DNA of 64,000 nt from Liquorilactobacillus mali KCTC 3596 = DSM 20444 (GTDB taxonomy: Bacteria; Bacillota; Bacilli; Lactobacillales; Lactobacillaceae): assembly GCF_000260415.1 (NCBI RefSeq), contig NZ_BACP01000033.1, positions 62,001 through 126,000 of the forward strand, read 5' to 3'. Positions 1 through 9,277 of this stretch are shown piece by piece. Within the stretch, counting starts at the first letter, position 1. Every line of letters begins with the position of its first letter. A program made the position numbers and the translations under genes. The notes below the pieces were generated by a model that was given only the letters and a program-made list of their open reading frames with translations, was not told the DNA's origin and searched no databases.

Positions 1-249
1 AATAAAAACTGAAGTTACCTCATCAACTAAGCCTGCCCCAAAAATAATTTGAAGCTGATTGCGGGTAATGTTAACTCCTTTTACAAGATCCAACTGAGAA
101 ATTTTATCAGTATTAACTTTGCTTGTATCTTTCAGATTAATTCTAAGCCTCGTAGCACAATGAAAAGCTTCAATGGCATTATCTTTTCCGCCAATTTCTG
201 GCAGAATACCATCGGAAATTTTTTCATATACTTTACGTTCATGCTTCAT
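1..249 (-). CDS. PTS transporter, glucose/sucrose-family EIIB domain (5' end of gene, cut by window edge)
   Basis: The minus strand is open from an ATG at 249 to the window edge (83 codons). A strong GAAGGAGG ribosome site lies 7 nt upstream of the ATG. The protein shows the EIIB signature of the glucose-superfamily PTS: AIEAFHCATRLRINL, with the phospho-accepting cysteine at residue 31, then the usual VKGVNITRNQLQII segment. EIIB takes phosphate from EIIA and passes it to the sugar bound in EIIC, so this is the N-terminus of a membrane permease in the EIIBC or EIIBCA domain order. The substrate cannot be told from EIIB alone; sucrose, trehalose and related sugars use this layout. It is divergent from the AraC-family gene, which may control it. 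Confidence 0.85.
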   Translation of the reverse strand, partial: MKHERKVYEKISDGILPEIGGKDNAIEAFHCATRLRINLKDTSKVNTDKISQLDLVKGVNITRNQLQIIFGAGLVDEVTSVFI

Positions 250-277
250 GGAATTACCTCCTTCAAAATATTAACTA

Positions 278-306
278 ATTATAGAAACCTGCAGGATTCT
301 TAACAA
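278..306 (-). promoter_or_regulatory. Sigma-A promoter of the PTS gene
   Basis: Read on the minus strand there is TTGTTA (-35), a 17-bp spacer and TATAAT (-10), ending about 28 bp before the PTS start codon. Confidence 0.65.
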
Positions 307-319
307 CTTCATTATAGAA

Positions 320-348
320 TTGTGTAAGCGCTTGTTATATGGTAAAAT
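320..348 (+). promoter_or_regulatory. Promoter of the AraC-family gene, with a cre-like palindrome
   Basis: TTGTGT, a 17-bp spacer and TAAAAT lie 44 bp upstream of the regulator ATG. The spacer holds an AAGCGCTT palindrome. Positions 323-336 (TGTAAGCGCTTGTT) match half of the CcpA cre consensus well and the other half poorly. Catabolite control of the divergent pair is plausible but not certain. Confidence 0.45.
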
Positions 349-391
349 GTTGCATAAACATAGCGAAATAATGCAAGGAGGTTATAAGATA

Positions 392-1240
392 ATGGTGCAA
401 TTCTATGGCTTCAATAACAAAGTTTATAATCCTTATCTATATCTGTCGTCTGGTGGCAGTGACCCAGCAAAACCCATGCATACTTACGGACCAGCTGGTA
501 GAACTGGCTACATGATTCATTATGTTTCAGCTGGTAAAGGGTTCTTCACAAGTAATAATAAAAAATATACTTTGACCAAGGGGACATTCTTTTTTATCGA
601 ACCGCAAAAAATTGTAACTATGTCCGCCGATAAATATGATCCATGGACAACCCATTGGATTCGTTTCACTGGAAAATTAGCTACTGAATATATGAAAAGA
701 ATAAATATTGATCATACAAATCCAATTTTCTTCATTACCGACCATCATGCTCAAATCATCCGCGATAAAATTTTTGAATTATTGGAAATTTCCCATATGG
801 AGCGTGAAAATGATTTTATTTACACAACAAAACTTCTGCAAATATTGGATCAACTTCAAATAATGTATCCTAATAATTTGCAAGATGAACAGAATTCCTC
901 AGATAAACTCTTCACTAAGGCAATGCAATATATTCATAACAATTATGAAACTCCTATTACAATTAATGATGTTGTTGAATATATGTCACTCGATCGCACT
1001 TATTTATATAAGATTTTTAAGAATGTCATCGGTGTTGGACCAAAAGAATATTTAACAAAATGTCGGATGCGTAAAGCAAGAGAACTCTTAGAGTCGACTG
1101 ATGACTGGATTAATATCATCGCATACTCCTGTGGCTACTCTAACCCTTTACATTTTTCTAGAGCATTTAAGCAATTCACTGGTCTTTCCCCTAGCATTTA
1201 TCGTTCAAATAATAAGAAAGCTATTGAAACAAAAAGCTAG
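392..1240 (+). CDS. AraC-family transcriptional regulator (sugar-type, MsmR-like)
   Basis: The protein has 282 residues from the ATG at 392, which has AAGGAGG 9 nt upstream. A longer in-frame TTG at 320 lies inside the promoter and is rejected. The N-terminal half (about 15-160) looks like the cupin-type AraC effector-binding domain (YMIHYVSAGKGFF, FIEPQKI). The C-terminal hundred residues carry the double helix-turn-helix: LFTKAMQYIHNNYETPITI, a first HTH with TYLYKIFKNVIGVGPKEYL, and a second ending GYSNPLHFSRAFKQFTGLSPS. Regulators of this type in lactic acid bacteria usually activate oligosaccharide or PTS genes beside them. The likely targets are the divergent PTS gene and perhaps the symporter downstream. 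The inducer is unknown. Confidence 0.85.
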   Translation: MVQFYGFNNKVYNPYLYLSSGGSDPAKPMHTYGPAGRTGYMIHYVSAGKGFFTSNNKKYTLTKGTFFFIEPQKIVTMSADKYDPWTTHWIRFTGKLATEYMKRINIDHTNPIFFITDHHAQIIRDKIFELLEISHMERENDFIYTTKLLQILDQLQIMYPNNLQDEQNSSDKLFTKAMQYIHNNYETPITINDVVEYMSLDRTYLYKIFKNVIGVGPKEYLTKCRMRKARELLESTDDWINIIAYSCGYSNPLHFSRAFKQFTGLSPSIYRSNNKKAIETKS

Positions 1241-1480
1241 GAATATGGTCTAACTTAGGAAGATTTGAACGTCGACACGAAATTACGAACATAAGTCTGT
1301 TCCTTAATATGAGCACTTTGGATCTCGATATAGAATTTTTACTTATAGCTCAAGTTTGTTCTAAGCAAAAAAGTTGAATCAAAAAATTAATTTTGACCCA
1401 ACTTCTTATTTATTTTTGTATAAATGTATTAGATAAATCAAAATTTTTATGCCCACAAGCGACCTTATGTCTTATACCAT
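1241..1480. repeat. Dispersed hairpin-tail repeat, composite copy (tail-hairpin-tail)
   Basis: The hairpin at 1371-1404 has arms AAGTTG/CAACTT around the family core TCAAAA...TTTTGA. A forward tail follows (1405-1480, with GTATAAATGTATTAGATAAA). Read on the minus strand, 1241-1350 matches the same tail in reverse. The element fills the space between two convergent genes, where the hairpin could end transcripts from both sides. Confidence 0.6.
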
Positions 1481-1496
1481 CTGTTCTTTTTTCTTG

Positions 1497-2714
1497 TTAA
1501 CCAGTATGTTTCTTGGCCTTTTCTATAATAGATTTTTTCAACATAAAAAATGATATGATATCAAAGAAAAGCGCTATTAACCCTAAAAAAATATAGGCAT
1601 TTCTAAATCCAAATTGGTCATAGGCACTGCCAATTAAAACCGATAAAACAATCTGTCCAATTTGACGTGAAAATTGAAAACCAAAAAGATATAGAATTGA
1701 CGATAAGCGCAATTCGAAGTTTTCGTTGAGGTATTTAAAAATTGCTACTAAGAATACTGGTATCTCAAAAGCTTCAGCTAACTTCATAATTGCTAGTAGA
1801 GCTGGTCCAGCAACAACTCCCGAAAGAATAATTCTAATCGACATAACAAGACCTGCCAAAAGCAAGGAATTTCTAGCACCCATCTTATTTACTAGTTTTG
1901 GTGCTGCGAACATCATTGCTGCTTCAAGAATTACCTGCACTGAATTAACATGCCCGTAGACTTGGCTTCCTTGTGCTTTTGAAGCGAATAAAGTATAAAA
2001 ATAAGCAGCGTACTGTTGATCATATAAATTATATGCACATGTTACTCCTAATGAAAAAATTACTAATACCCAGAAATCCTTCAACTTAAATAATGCTTTC
2101 AAATCATTTACTGATACAGATTGAGATTGTGTCAGGTCTTCCTGATTAACATCGATTTTGGTTGTTAAAATAATAACTAACATGATTATGGCTGCACCTG
2201 AAGCAATCCAATAATTGTAGTCTGGATTAATAGTGAATAATTTCCCAGCAAAAAAAGTAATTGCAGCCCAGCCTAGTGACCCCCACATTCTAGCTCTTCC
2301 ATATTCAAATCCATACTTCAAACTAAGTTTTTGTGCGTAAGACTCAAGTGCACTCGAACCTGCTTGAAATCCAATTCCTAAGTACACCCCACCAACTAAA
2401 GAACCAATTATCAGATTATTAGTCAGTAAAGCCCCATAAACATAAATAAAAAATGGACCTGAAAATGCTAGTAAAATACCTAAGAAAATTAGGACATTTT
2501 TCTTTAGCCCCAACTTATCAAGAATATACCCATAAAGTGGCTGAGCAGCTAAGGTTACTGCCGCATTAAGACCAAACACAATTCCTGAATCCGTCCCATT
2601 TAGACCAAGCGATTTGCTTAACCAGATTGAATATAAAGAATAACATGCTGCAAAGCTAATAAAGAAAAAGAAAAAATATGCACTAATTGCCCAATAAATC
2701 TTTCTTTCAAACAT
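1497..2714 (-). CDS. LacY-type oligosaccharide:H+ symporter (MFS)
   Basis: A 405-residue protein with about 12 hydrophobic segments. Residues 136-150, FEYGRARMWGSLGWA, closely match the LacY signature FEFGRARMFGCVGWA. E124 and R142 are 18 residues apart, as are the sugar-binding pair E126/R144 of LacY. This supports an oligosaccharide:proton symporter (lactose, raffinose or sucrose type) in the cytoplasmic membrane rather than a generic MFS efflux pump. The start has only a modest ribosome site (AAGGTAGG). It is convergent with the AraC gene and is transcribed alone from a good promoter at 2762-2789. The exact sugar is not determinable here. Confidence 0.85.
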   Translation of the reverse strand: MFERKIYWAISAYFFFFFISFAACYSLYSIWLSKSLGLNGTDSGIVFGLNAAVTLAAQPLYGYILDKLGLKKNVLIFLGILLAFSGPFFIYVYGALLTNNLIIGSLVGGVYLGIGFQAGSSALESYAQKLSLKYGFEYGRARMWGSLGWAAITFFAGKLFTINPDYNYWIASGAAIIMLVIILTTKIDVNQEDLTQSQSVSVNDLKALFKLKDFWVLVIFSLGVTCAYNLYDQQYAAYFYTLFASKAQGSQVYGHVNSVQVILEAAMMFAAPKLVNKMGARNSLLLAGLVMSIRIILSGVVAGPALLAIMKLAEAFEIPVFLVAIFKYLNENFELRLSSILYLFGFQFSRQIGQIVLSVLIGSAYDQFGFRNAYIFLGLIALFFDIISFFMLKKSIIEKAKKHTG

Positions 2715-2761
2715 TACTATACCTACCTTATAATCATCTATCTGTAAGTGCCTTCGTTTTG

Positions 2762-2820
2762 ATTATACGGGCTATATAACTGGAGTCAATCAGATATTTG
2801 GCAACATTTTAGCGGTTATA
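2762..2820 (-). promoter_or_regulatory. Promoter of the symporter gene with upstream cre-like site
   Basis: On the minus strand TTGACT (2784-2789), a 16-bp spacer and TATAAT (2762-2767). Upstream, 2807-2820 reads TATAACCGCTAAAA, two mismatches from the cre consensus. The promoter is well supported; the cre call is tentative. Confidence 0.55.
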
Positions 2821-2976
2821 AGTATTTATTTTGTGGTTTTTCAATAATAGTCAAGTATTTCTATTCAACAAAATGATGGATAAATTTTGAAAAATAATTT
2901 TTTAAAATTTTTTTAATTGCTAATTATGATAACGAGTCATAATAAATACTAAAATATTATTATAGACAAAATTTAG

Positions 2977-3171
2977 AATTATCGACGTCGGGCTCCTTTG
3001 TTGAGTGTTGGGCATCAACTAGAGAAGTATTTTCTCCATTTTAACCAACTTACTAAAGAAAAAGTTAAAATTATTATTACGGATACAAACCGTGCTTATT
3101 CAAAACTCACTAAAATAATTTTCCCAAATTCAATCGCCGTTATAGATAGTTACCATTATATTTTTTCGTAA
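2977..3171 (+). pseudogene. ISL3-family transposase fragment
   Basis: An open stretch of 64 codons without a start, ending TAA at 3169-3171, reads like the middle of an ISL3-type (DDE) transposase: LEKYFLHFNQLTKEKVKI, then TDTNRAYSKL, then IIFPNSIAVIDSYH. These correspond to the family pattern of a TxDxNxxY aspartate motif followed by FPNAxIVxDRFH. Both ends of the protein are missing and no terminal inverted repeats were found. It is a relic of a past insertion between the sugar symporter and the beta-glucoside operon. Confidence 0.6.
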
Positions 3172-3181
3172 ATATACTATT

Positions 3182-4018
3182 TTATTTAATATTACGTTCC
3201 ACATGTATAACCAAAAAAGTAAATTCTTCATTGCTTACTTGCAACCCATATTTACGCTGAATAAAGGCACAAATCTGATTAGCAACACGTGTTGCTATAG
3301 GGTACTTGTTTTGTAGATGCATAGTCATAACATCATCACTGCCATCTAGTTGCCTATCCGTAAAAAGTCGATTAGCAAAAAATTTAACGTGTGTAATTAA
3401 ACGCTGGTAACTGATAGAACCGCTTGGCAAGTCTTTTTTGGCTTGATACCTTACAAGATTAACTACATCATCAACTAATTCAGTAATTTTTAAGCTATCA
3501 TAGTCTTCATCATTATCTTGTTCTGCATTAATAATATGAAAAGCTATATTGGCAACCTCTTCTTTAGGTAGTTCTACATTAAAACGTTCATTGATAAGAG
3601 AGATAGCCTTTTGACCTACCATAAACTCTTCTGGATAGTACGTTTGTACTTCCCAATACAGTTTATTCTGAATATTCATACCGTTTTTTAATCGTTGTAA
3701 AACAAAATCAATATGGTCCATGAGAGTAAATGATAGACGCGTTGTCAATGTTTGTTTTAATTTTTCATTCGCATGTTGAACAATCTCTGTAGTAACATTT
3801 ACCACCTCAGGTGATATTTGATCAAGTAGAGCCATAATTTGACTCTGTTGTTCCGATTGTATTGGAACAAAAAATTGATAAACATCAGATTGGGGAATCA
3901 CTTGACCTTGCTTTGCGCCATAGCCAATTCCTTTTCCTAAAATGATGGATTCTGAATGGTTTATGTCCTCAGCAAGTACCACACTTGAGTTCAATACTTT
4001 CTTGATTATCAGCGACAT
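3182..4018 (-). CDS. licT: BglG/LicT-family transcriptional antiterminator
   Basis: The protein has 278 residues, the usual family length. An N-terminal RNA-binding CAT domain (about 1-55, including SSVVLAEDINHSESIILGKG and GIGYGAKQGQ) is followed by two PTS regulation domains. Their conserved histidines are visible in LMDHIDFVLQR and IAFHIINAEQ (PRD1) and in LITHVKFFANRLF and LVIHVERNI (PRD2). LicT-type proteins bind a RAT RNA hairpin and prevent the overlapping terminator when their PTS is busy importing sugar. The matching RAT/terminator lies at 7381-7446 upstream of the permease gene. The gene is last in the operon bglP-bgl-licT, 26 bp after bgl, so it is probably under its own antitermination control. 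Confidence 0.92.
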   Translation of the reverse strand: MSLIIKKVLNSSVVLAEDINHSESIILGKGIGYGAKQGQVIPQSDVYQFFVPIQSEQQSQIMALLDQISPEVVNVTTEIVQHANEKLKQTLTTRLSFTLMDHIDFVLQRLKNGMNIQNKLYWEVQTYYPEEFMVGQKAISLINERFNVELPKEEVANIAFHIINAEQDNDEDYDSLKITELVDDVVNLVRYQAKKDLPSGSISYQRLITHVKFFANRLFTDRQLDGSDDVMTMHLQNKYPIATRVANQICAFIQRKYGLQVSNEEFTFLVIHVERNIK

Positions 4019-4044
4019 TTACCTACACTCCCTAATGATTACTT

Positions 4045-5490
<1,446 letters not shown>

Positions 5491-5506
5491 TTATTCTACC
5501 CCCTAT

Positions 5507-7315
5507 TTAAGCTATAATTGCAGGAAACTCAACTTCTTGTTGCTTATTATCAGTAACAATCATCATCACAGTTGGATCATAACCCTCGTTAGAAATTTGG
5601 GAAATATCAAACTCCATCAATAACTCACCTTTCTTGACATTCTGCCCTTGTTTAACGTGTAATTTGAAACCTTTACCGTTCATTTTAACGGTATCAATTC
5701 CGATATGAAAGAGAATTTCGATTCCGTCAACAGTCGTCATACCTAATGCATGCTTAGTTTCATAAATCATAGCGATCTTTCCGTCAATTGGAGCAAAAAG
5801 CTTACCTTCTTTTGGAATAATCGCAATACCATCCCCTAAAACACCACTAGAAAATACACTATCGCTAACTTGAGAAATTGGCTCAACCTTACCAGTAACT
5901 GGAGAAGCTAATCTGACTGCACCAATCTTGTGCATTTTTATTTTTTCCTCAGCAACTTCAATTGCTTCCGGACGATCTTTCCAAGTAAATAGTCCAACTA
6001 CAAAGGAAATAATCATGGTGACTGCCATACCGACGAAGGCCCATAATAGATTATTACTATCGGCCTTAGAGGCAAACATAGTCATGCTTGCAATGCCTGG
6101 TCCTACGGCAACAAATGCTTTAACTCCGAAAAAGCCAACTAAACCACCACCTATAGCACCAGCGGCCATCACACTACCAAGAGCACGCTTATTTTGTAGT
6201 GTAATCCCATAAAGGGCCGGCTCAGTAATGCCAAAGAATGCTGAAATAGCCGCAGAAATAGCGGTTGCACGTAAATTTTTATCCCTAGTTCGTAGAGCAA
6301 CTGCAAAACAAACACCACTTTCAGCAAAGTTATGTCCAATCGAAGCTGGTAGATAAAGTGGTTCACCGGCAGTAGTAGAAACTTGGGCAACTGCATAGGG
6401 TATAAACGCCTTGTGCATCCCTAATGAAACAAGGAGTGGTAACAAACCTGCTAACAATGCAGTAGCAATGAATCCGAAGTGACTATAGAAGAAAAAGATA
6501 ACTTTAGTAAATTCTTCGCCAAAAACATAACCTGCAGGGCCAAGAAAGAGTAACGTGATTGGTACTGTTATAGTAAGAGCAACCAATGGCACGAAGAATA
6601 TACGAATAGCCTTGGGTGAATATTTAGTCAAGATACGTTCAAGTACAGAATAGAGTAATACGCATAAAATTGCAGGAAAAACTTGTGAAGCGTAGGTAAT
6701 ATTGGTAATACCCATTCCAAAAAAAGTTGCTCCCTTAGTTAAAGCAGTAGTCATATCAGGAAGTAACAGCGCTGCAACAGCCGACATCGCAACAACAGGA
6801 TTAACATTTAATTTTTGTGCAGTTGTAAATCCTACTAGCAATGGTAGAAATACCAATGGAGCAGAACCAATCAAGTTCAAAACATTATAGGTGCTGCTAG
6901 TAGTACTCATCCAGCCAAATGCAGAAAAAAGTAATAAAATTGATTTGAGCATTCCACCCCCAGCAATTGCAGGAATAAGTGGTTGGAAAACACCTATTAA
7001 AAAGTCAAGAAAGACTGCACCCGGTTTCATTTTCTGTTTCTGAGAAGTTTCCGGATTGCCACTAAGATTACCTAACTCTTCATGGACTGCATCAAACATT
7101 TCCACAACATTGTTACCAACAATTACCTGACATTGTCCAGCCGCAATTATGGCTCCCATAACACCTGTAACTTTTTTTAATTCATCCAAATCTACCTTAT
7201 CAAAATCATTCAGGGTAAAACGGAGTCGTGTCGAGCAGTGTATAACTTTATTAATATTTTCTTTTGTACCTACAAAGCGAATAATATCCTTGGCACTAGA
7301 TTTATAATCAATCAT
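5507..7315 (-). CDS. bglP: Beta-glucoside-specific PTS permease EIIBCA
   Basis: A 602-residue three-domain PTS permease. EIIB is at about 1-85 with phosphocysteine C27 in VIHCSTRLRF. EIIC (about 100-450) has roughly ten membrane segments and the GITEPALYGI motif. EIIA (about 465-602) has phosphohistidine H537 in ILFHIGIDTV. The B-C-A order and length match BglP/BglF beta-glucoside permeases. It is the first gene of the operon with the phospho-beta-glucosidase and LicT, and phosphorylates its sugar during import. In known systems the permease also phosphorylates and inactivates LicT when no substrate is present, which fits this arrangement. Confidence 0.93.
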   Translation of the reverse strand: MIDYKSSAKDIIRFVGTKENINKVIHCSTRLRFTLNDFDKVDLDELKKVTGVMGAIIAAGQCQVIVGNNVVEMFDAVHEELGNLSGNPETSQKQKMKPGAVFLDFLIGVFQPLIPAIAGGGMLKSILLLFSAFGWMSTTSSTYNVLNLIGSAPLVFLPLLVGFTTAQKLNVNPVVAMSAVAALLLPDMTTALTKGATFFGMGITNITYASQVFPAILCVLLYSVLERILTKYSPKAIRIFFVPLVALTITVPITLLFLGPAGYVFGEEFTKVIFFFYSHFGFIATALLAGLLPLLVSLGMHKAFIPYAVAQVSTTAGEPLYLPASIGHNFAESGVCFAVALRTRDKNLRATAISAAISAFFGITEPALYGITLQNKRALGSVMAAGAIGGGLVGFFGVKAFVAVGPGIASMTMFASKADSNNLLWAFVGMAVTMIISFVVGLFTWKDRPEAIEVAEEKIKMHKIGAVRLASPVTGKVEPISQVSDSVFSSGVLGDGIAIIPKEGKLFAPIDGKIAMIYETKHALGMTTVDGIEILFHIGIDTVKMNGKGFKLHVKQGQNVKKGELLMEFDISQISNEGYDPTVMMIVTDNKQQEVEFPAIIA

Positions 7316-7380
7316 GTCTAAACCTCCATCTATTTGTAGTTAACAAGTTGGACGGGGCCCGAACCAGTTTGCAAATAAAA

Positions 7381-7446
7381 AGCAGAACCCAAAAATACCA
7401 CTAAATGGTATCTTCGGATCCTGCCTGCATTACCAGTTACATGTCC
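7381..7446 (-). promoter_or_regulatory. RAT antiterminator overlapping an intrinsic terminator (LicT target)
   Basis: On the minus strand, 7446 to 7416 reads GGACATGTAACTGG, then TAATGCAGGCAGGATCC, a close match to the BglG/LicT RAT (GGATTGTTACTG...GCAGGCAAAACC). The last 10 nt of the RAT are also the start of a 20-bp terminator stem, allowing G-U pairs: arms 7406-7425 and 7381-7400, loop 7401-7405. A U-rich run follows (TTTTTATTTG). Forming one structure excludes the other, the classical switch. It sits 66 bp upstream of bglP. Confidence 0.88.
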
Positions 7447-7465
7447 ACAACTTATCTATGGGAGC

Positions 7466-7494
7466 AGTATAGCCTTTTTTGTATACGCTGTCAA
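7466..7494 (-). promoter_or_regulatory. bglP operon promoter with overlapping cre site
   Basis: Minus strand: TTGACA (7489-7494), 17-bp spacer, TATACT (7466-7471), a near-perfect sigma-A promoter. The sequence at 7480-7493 (TGACAGCGTATACA) has one mismatch to the CcpA cre consensus and overlaps the -35 box, so CcpA binding would block polymerase. Confidence 0.8.
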
Positions 7495-7499
7495 CAAAA

Positions 7500-7925
7500 A
7501 ATAATCTCGCTATTTATATTTTAAATTGTAGATTCTTTAAAGCTTATCCCTTCCTCTATATTTTGTGTAAAAAAACAATTCACCATTTAAAACTCCATCT
7601 ATACTATACATATTGTGCTAATCAATTAAACTTTTTAGAGTACACAGTTATTCTCTTTTAACTTCACCTAATGGCAAAAACTATCTATAAGTGTTATTTT
7701 GTCGGTATTTACAAGTCAAATTAGTTACATATTTTATTCCCACCTAATGAGATAGTAAGCCCTTGATTTACCCTTACAAATAATTAACACCCATATTAGT
7801 AAATTAAAAAATCAAATTCGGTGTAATTCTTCTAAAAATATCTTAGATAAAATTGATCAATCCCTATTTTATTTTTTAACAGCATCAAATCGATAAATTC
7901 AGAACCATTGTCTGATAAAAACCGG
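7500..7925. other. AT-rich intergenic stretch, no gene recognised
   Basis: About 425 bp between the bglP promoter and the 3' end of the SDR gene. Only a short spurious frame occurs. I see no transposase homology, no family repeat and no clear terminator for the SDR gene. Confidence 0.5.
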
Positions 7926-8642
7926 TCACTTTTTAAGCAGAGGGTTTTTAAACAATTCTTTGTTAACCTCAACAAAATCGCCTTGATGTTCTTTTCCATC
8001 AGTAAGAATTTTTACAATTTTGCCAGCAACATCGTCGGGTAAACTAAAACCTTCAGCAATAGTATTTTCATTCAAATCTGTTGTTGTCGGACCTGGATGA
8101 ATGCTCATAATTCGAATAGACAAGTTATTCTTTTTGAAATATGCTGACAAAGACTCTGTCATTGAGTTTAATGCTGCCTTGCTAGTCTTATATGCTAATG
8201 GATTAAAGAATTCATTGCCACCAGTAGGGATTGTAATATCAATGATTCGGCCATTGTTCTTTTTAAGCGTTGGAATTAATGCTTTTGTTAATACATACGG
8301 TCCAAAAAAATTTGACTGCATTGTTTCCCGAAGTTGTGCAAGATCAGTATTATCTGGTCTTGCACTCATATCTCCAGAAATCCCAGCATTATTGATAAGC
8401 ATAGATAAATCACCATAATTCTTTTCTATTGATTCAGCAGCACTCTCTAATGAATTAATATCATCCAAGTCAATATGAATATATACAGATTTCACATTTT
8501 CTTTTGCTAATTGCTGGACCGCATCATTACCACGTTGTTCATTTCGCGCACCAATTAAAACCTGATTACCCTGTTGCCCTAGGACTTTTGCTAACGAAAA
8601 TCCAATTCCTTTATTCGCACCAGTGATTAAAATACTCGACAT
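7926..8642 (-). CDS. Short-chain dehydrogenase/reductase
   Basis: A 238-residue Rossmann-fold oxidoreductase starting at the ATG at 8642, which has GGAAG upstream. An in-frame TTG 18 nt earlier would overlap that ribosome site. The NAD(P)-binding motif is TGANKGIG near residue 8. NNAG is followed by the catalytic pattern: S in ITIPTGG (about 140), then YKTSK with Tyr and Lys. The length and motifs fit classical SDRs that reduce carbonyls with NAD(P)H; the substrate is unknown. It is divergent from a MerR-family gene, and its promoter has the long spacer and dyad of MerR-activated promoters, so it is probably induced by that regulator. Confidence 0.85.
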   Translation of the reverse strand: MSSILITGANKGIGFSLAKVLGQQGNQVLIGARNEQRGNDAVQQLAKENVKSVYIHIDLDDINSLESAAESIEKNYGDLSMLINNAGISGDMSARPDNTDLAQLRETMQSNFFGPYVLTKALIPTLKKNNGRIIDITIPTGGNEFFNPLAYKTSKAALNSMTESLSAYFKKNNLSIRIMSIHPGPTTTDLNENTIAEGFSLPDDVAGKIVKILTDGKEHQGDFVEVNKELFKNPLLKK

Positions 8643-8699
8643 ATTAAAACTTCCTTTCAAAAATTGTTGATTAGAAGCGACTCACTCGCTACAATCAAT

Positions 8700-8730
8700 A
8701 GTATAAACATTCGACTATGGTTTAATGCAA
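8700..8730 (-). promoter_or_regulatory. MerR-type promoter of the SDR gene (19-bp spacer with dyad)
   Basis: Minus strand: TTGCAT (8725-8730), a 19-bp spacer and TATACT (8700-8705). The spacer contains an inverted repeat TAAAC-N11-GTTTA (8704-8724). An over-long spacer with a centred dyad is the hallmark of MerR-family activation. Confidence 0.65.
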
Positions 8731-8746
8731 GAACAAAGGAGAAAAA

Positions 8747-9190
8747 ATGACATATACAATCAAACAGGCTGCTGAAAAATCGGGGCTTTCTGCTTCTAGT
8801 CTTCGTTACTATGATAAGAAGGGGCTTCTGCCCTTTGTCTCAAGAAACAGAATTGGCTATCGTGACTTTACAGATAGCGATCTAAAGTTAATACACACAA
8901 TTTGCTGCTTAAAGAATACTGGCATGAAAATCAGAAATATTCGTCGATACGTCAATGAGGTTATGGCCGGTCCCGATACGATCCCTGATCGTGTTAAGCT
9001 TCTAGGGGAACACCGTGCAGCAGTGCTAGATGAGCAAAGAAAAATTGCTGAAAATTTGAGTGAAATCGACAATAAACTAAATAGATACCGCGATCCGGAT
9101 GCAATCAAAAAGGTGAATACAGACATTAAGAATGCAACTGAAGAAAAAATATCCGAATCTCTTTCTAACTCGTATTTCAATAACAATTAA
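8747..9190 (+). CDS. MerR-family transcriptional regulator
   Basis: A 147-residue protein. The N-terminal winged helix-turn-helix is typical of MerR: YTIKQAAEKSGLSASSLRYY, then DKKGLLPF, then IGYRDFTDSDL. It continues into a dimerisation coiled coil rich in Glu and Lys (about 85-125). There are no paired cysteines in the C-terminal part, so a metal sensor is unlikely. It is closer to the AdhR/YcgE-like groups that respond to aldehydes or other small molecules. The start follows AAAGGAG. It is divergent from the SDR gene across a 104-bp region holding a MerR-type operator, so the SDR gene is the likely target. Confidence 0.88.
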   Translation: MTYTIKQAAEKSGLSASSLRYYDKKGLLPFVSRNRIGYRDFTDSDLKLIHTICCLKNTGMKIRNIRRYVNEVMAGPDTIPDRVKLLGEHRAAVLDEQRKIAENLSEIDNKLNRYRDPDAIKKVNTDIKNATEEKISESLSNSYFNNN

Positions 9191-9277
9191 AGGACTAGGT
9201 TATAAGTTCCTAAGTTAAAGATTCCTACATCTTCGGACATCCGCGTAAGTATGGTCATACTTCTAAAATTAATTTTG

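Noticed and set aside
7500-7925. Hidden small gene or repeat copy in the AT-rich gap
   Set aside because: No frame has a plausible ribosome site, and alignment by eye to the repeat tail and to transposases gave nothing convincing.
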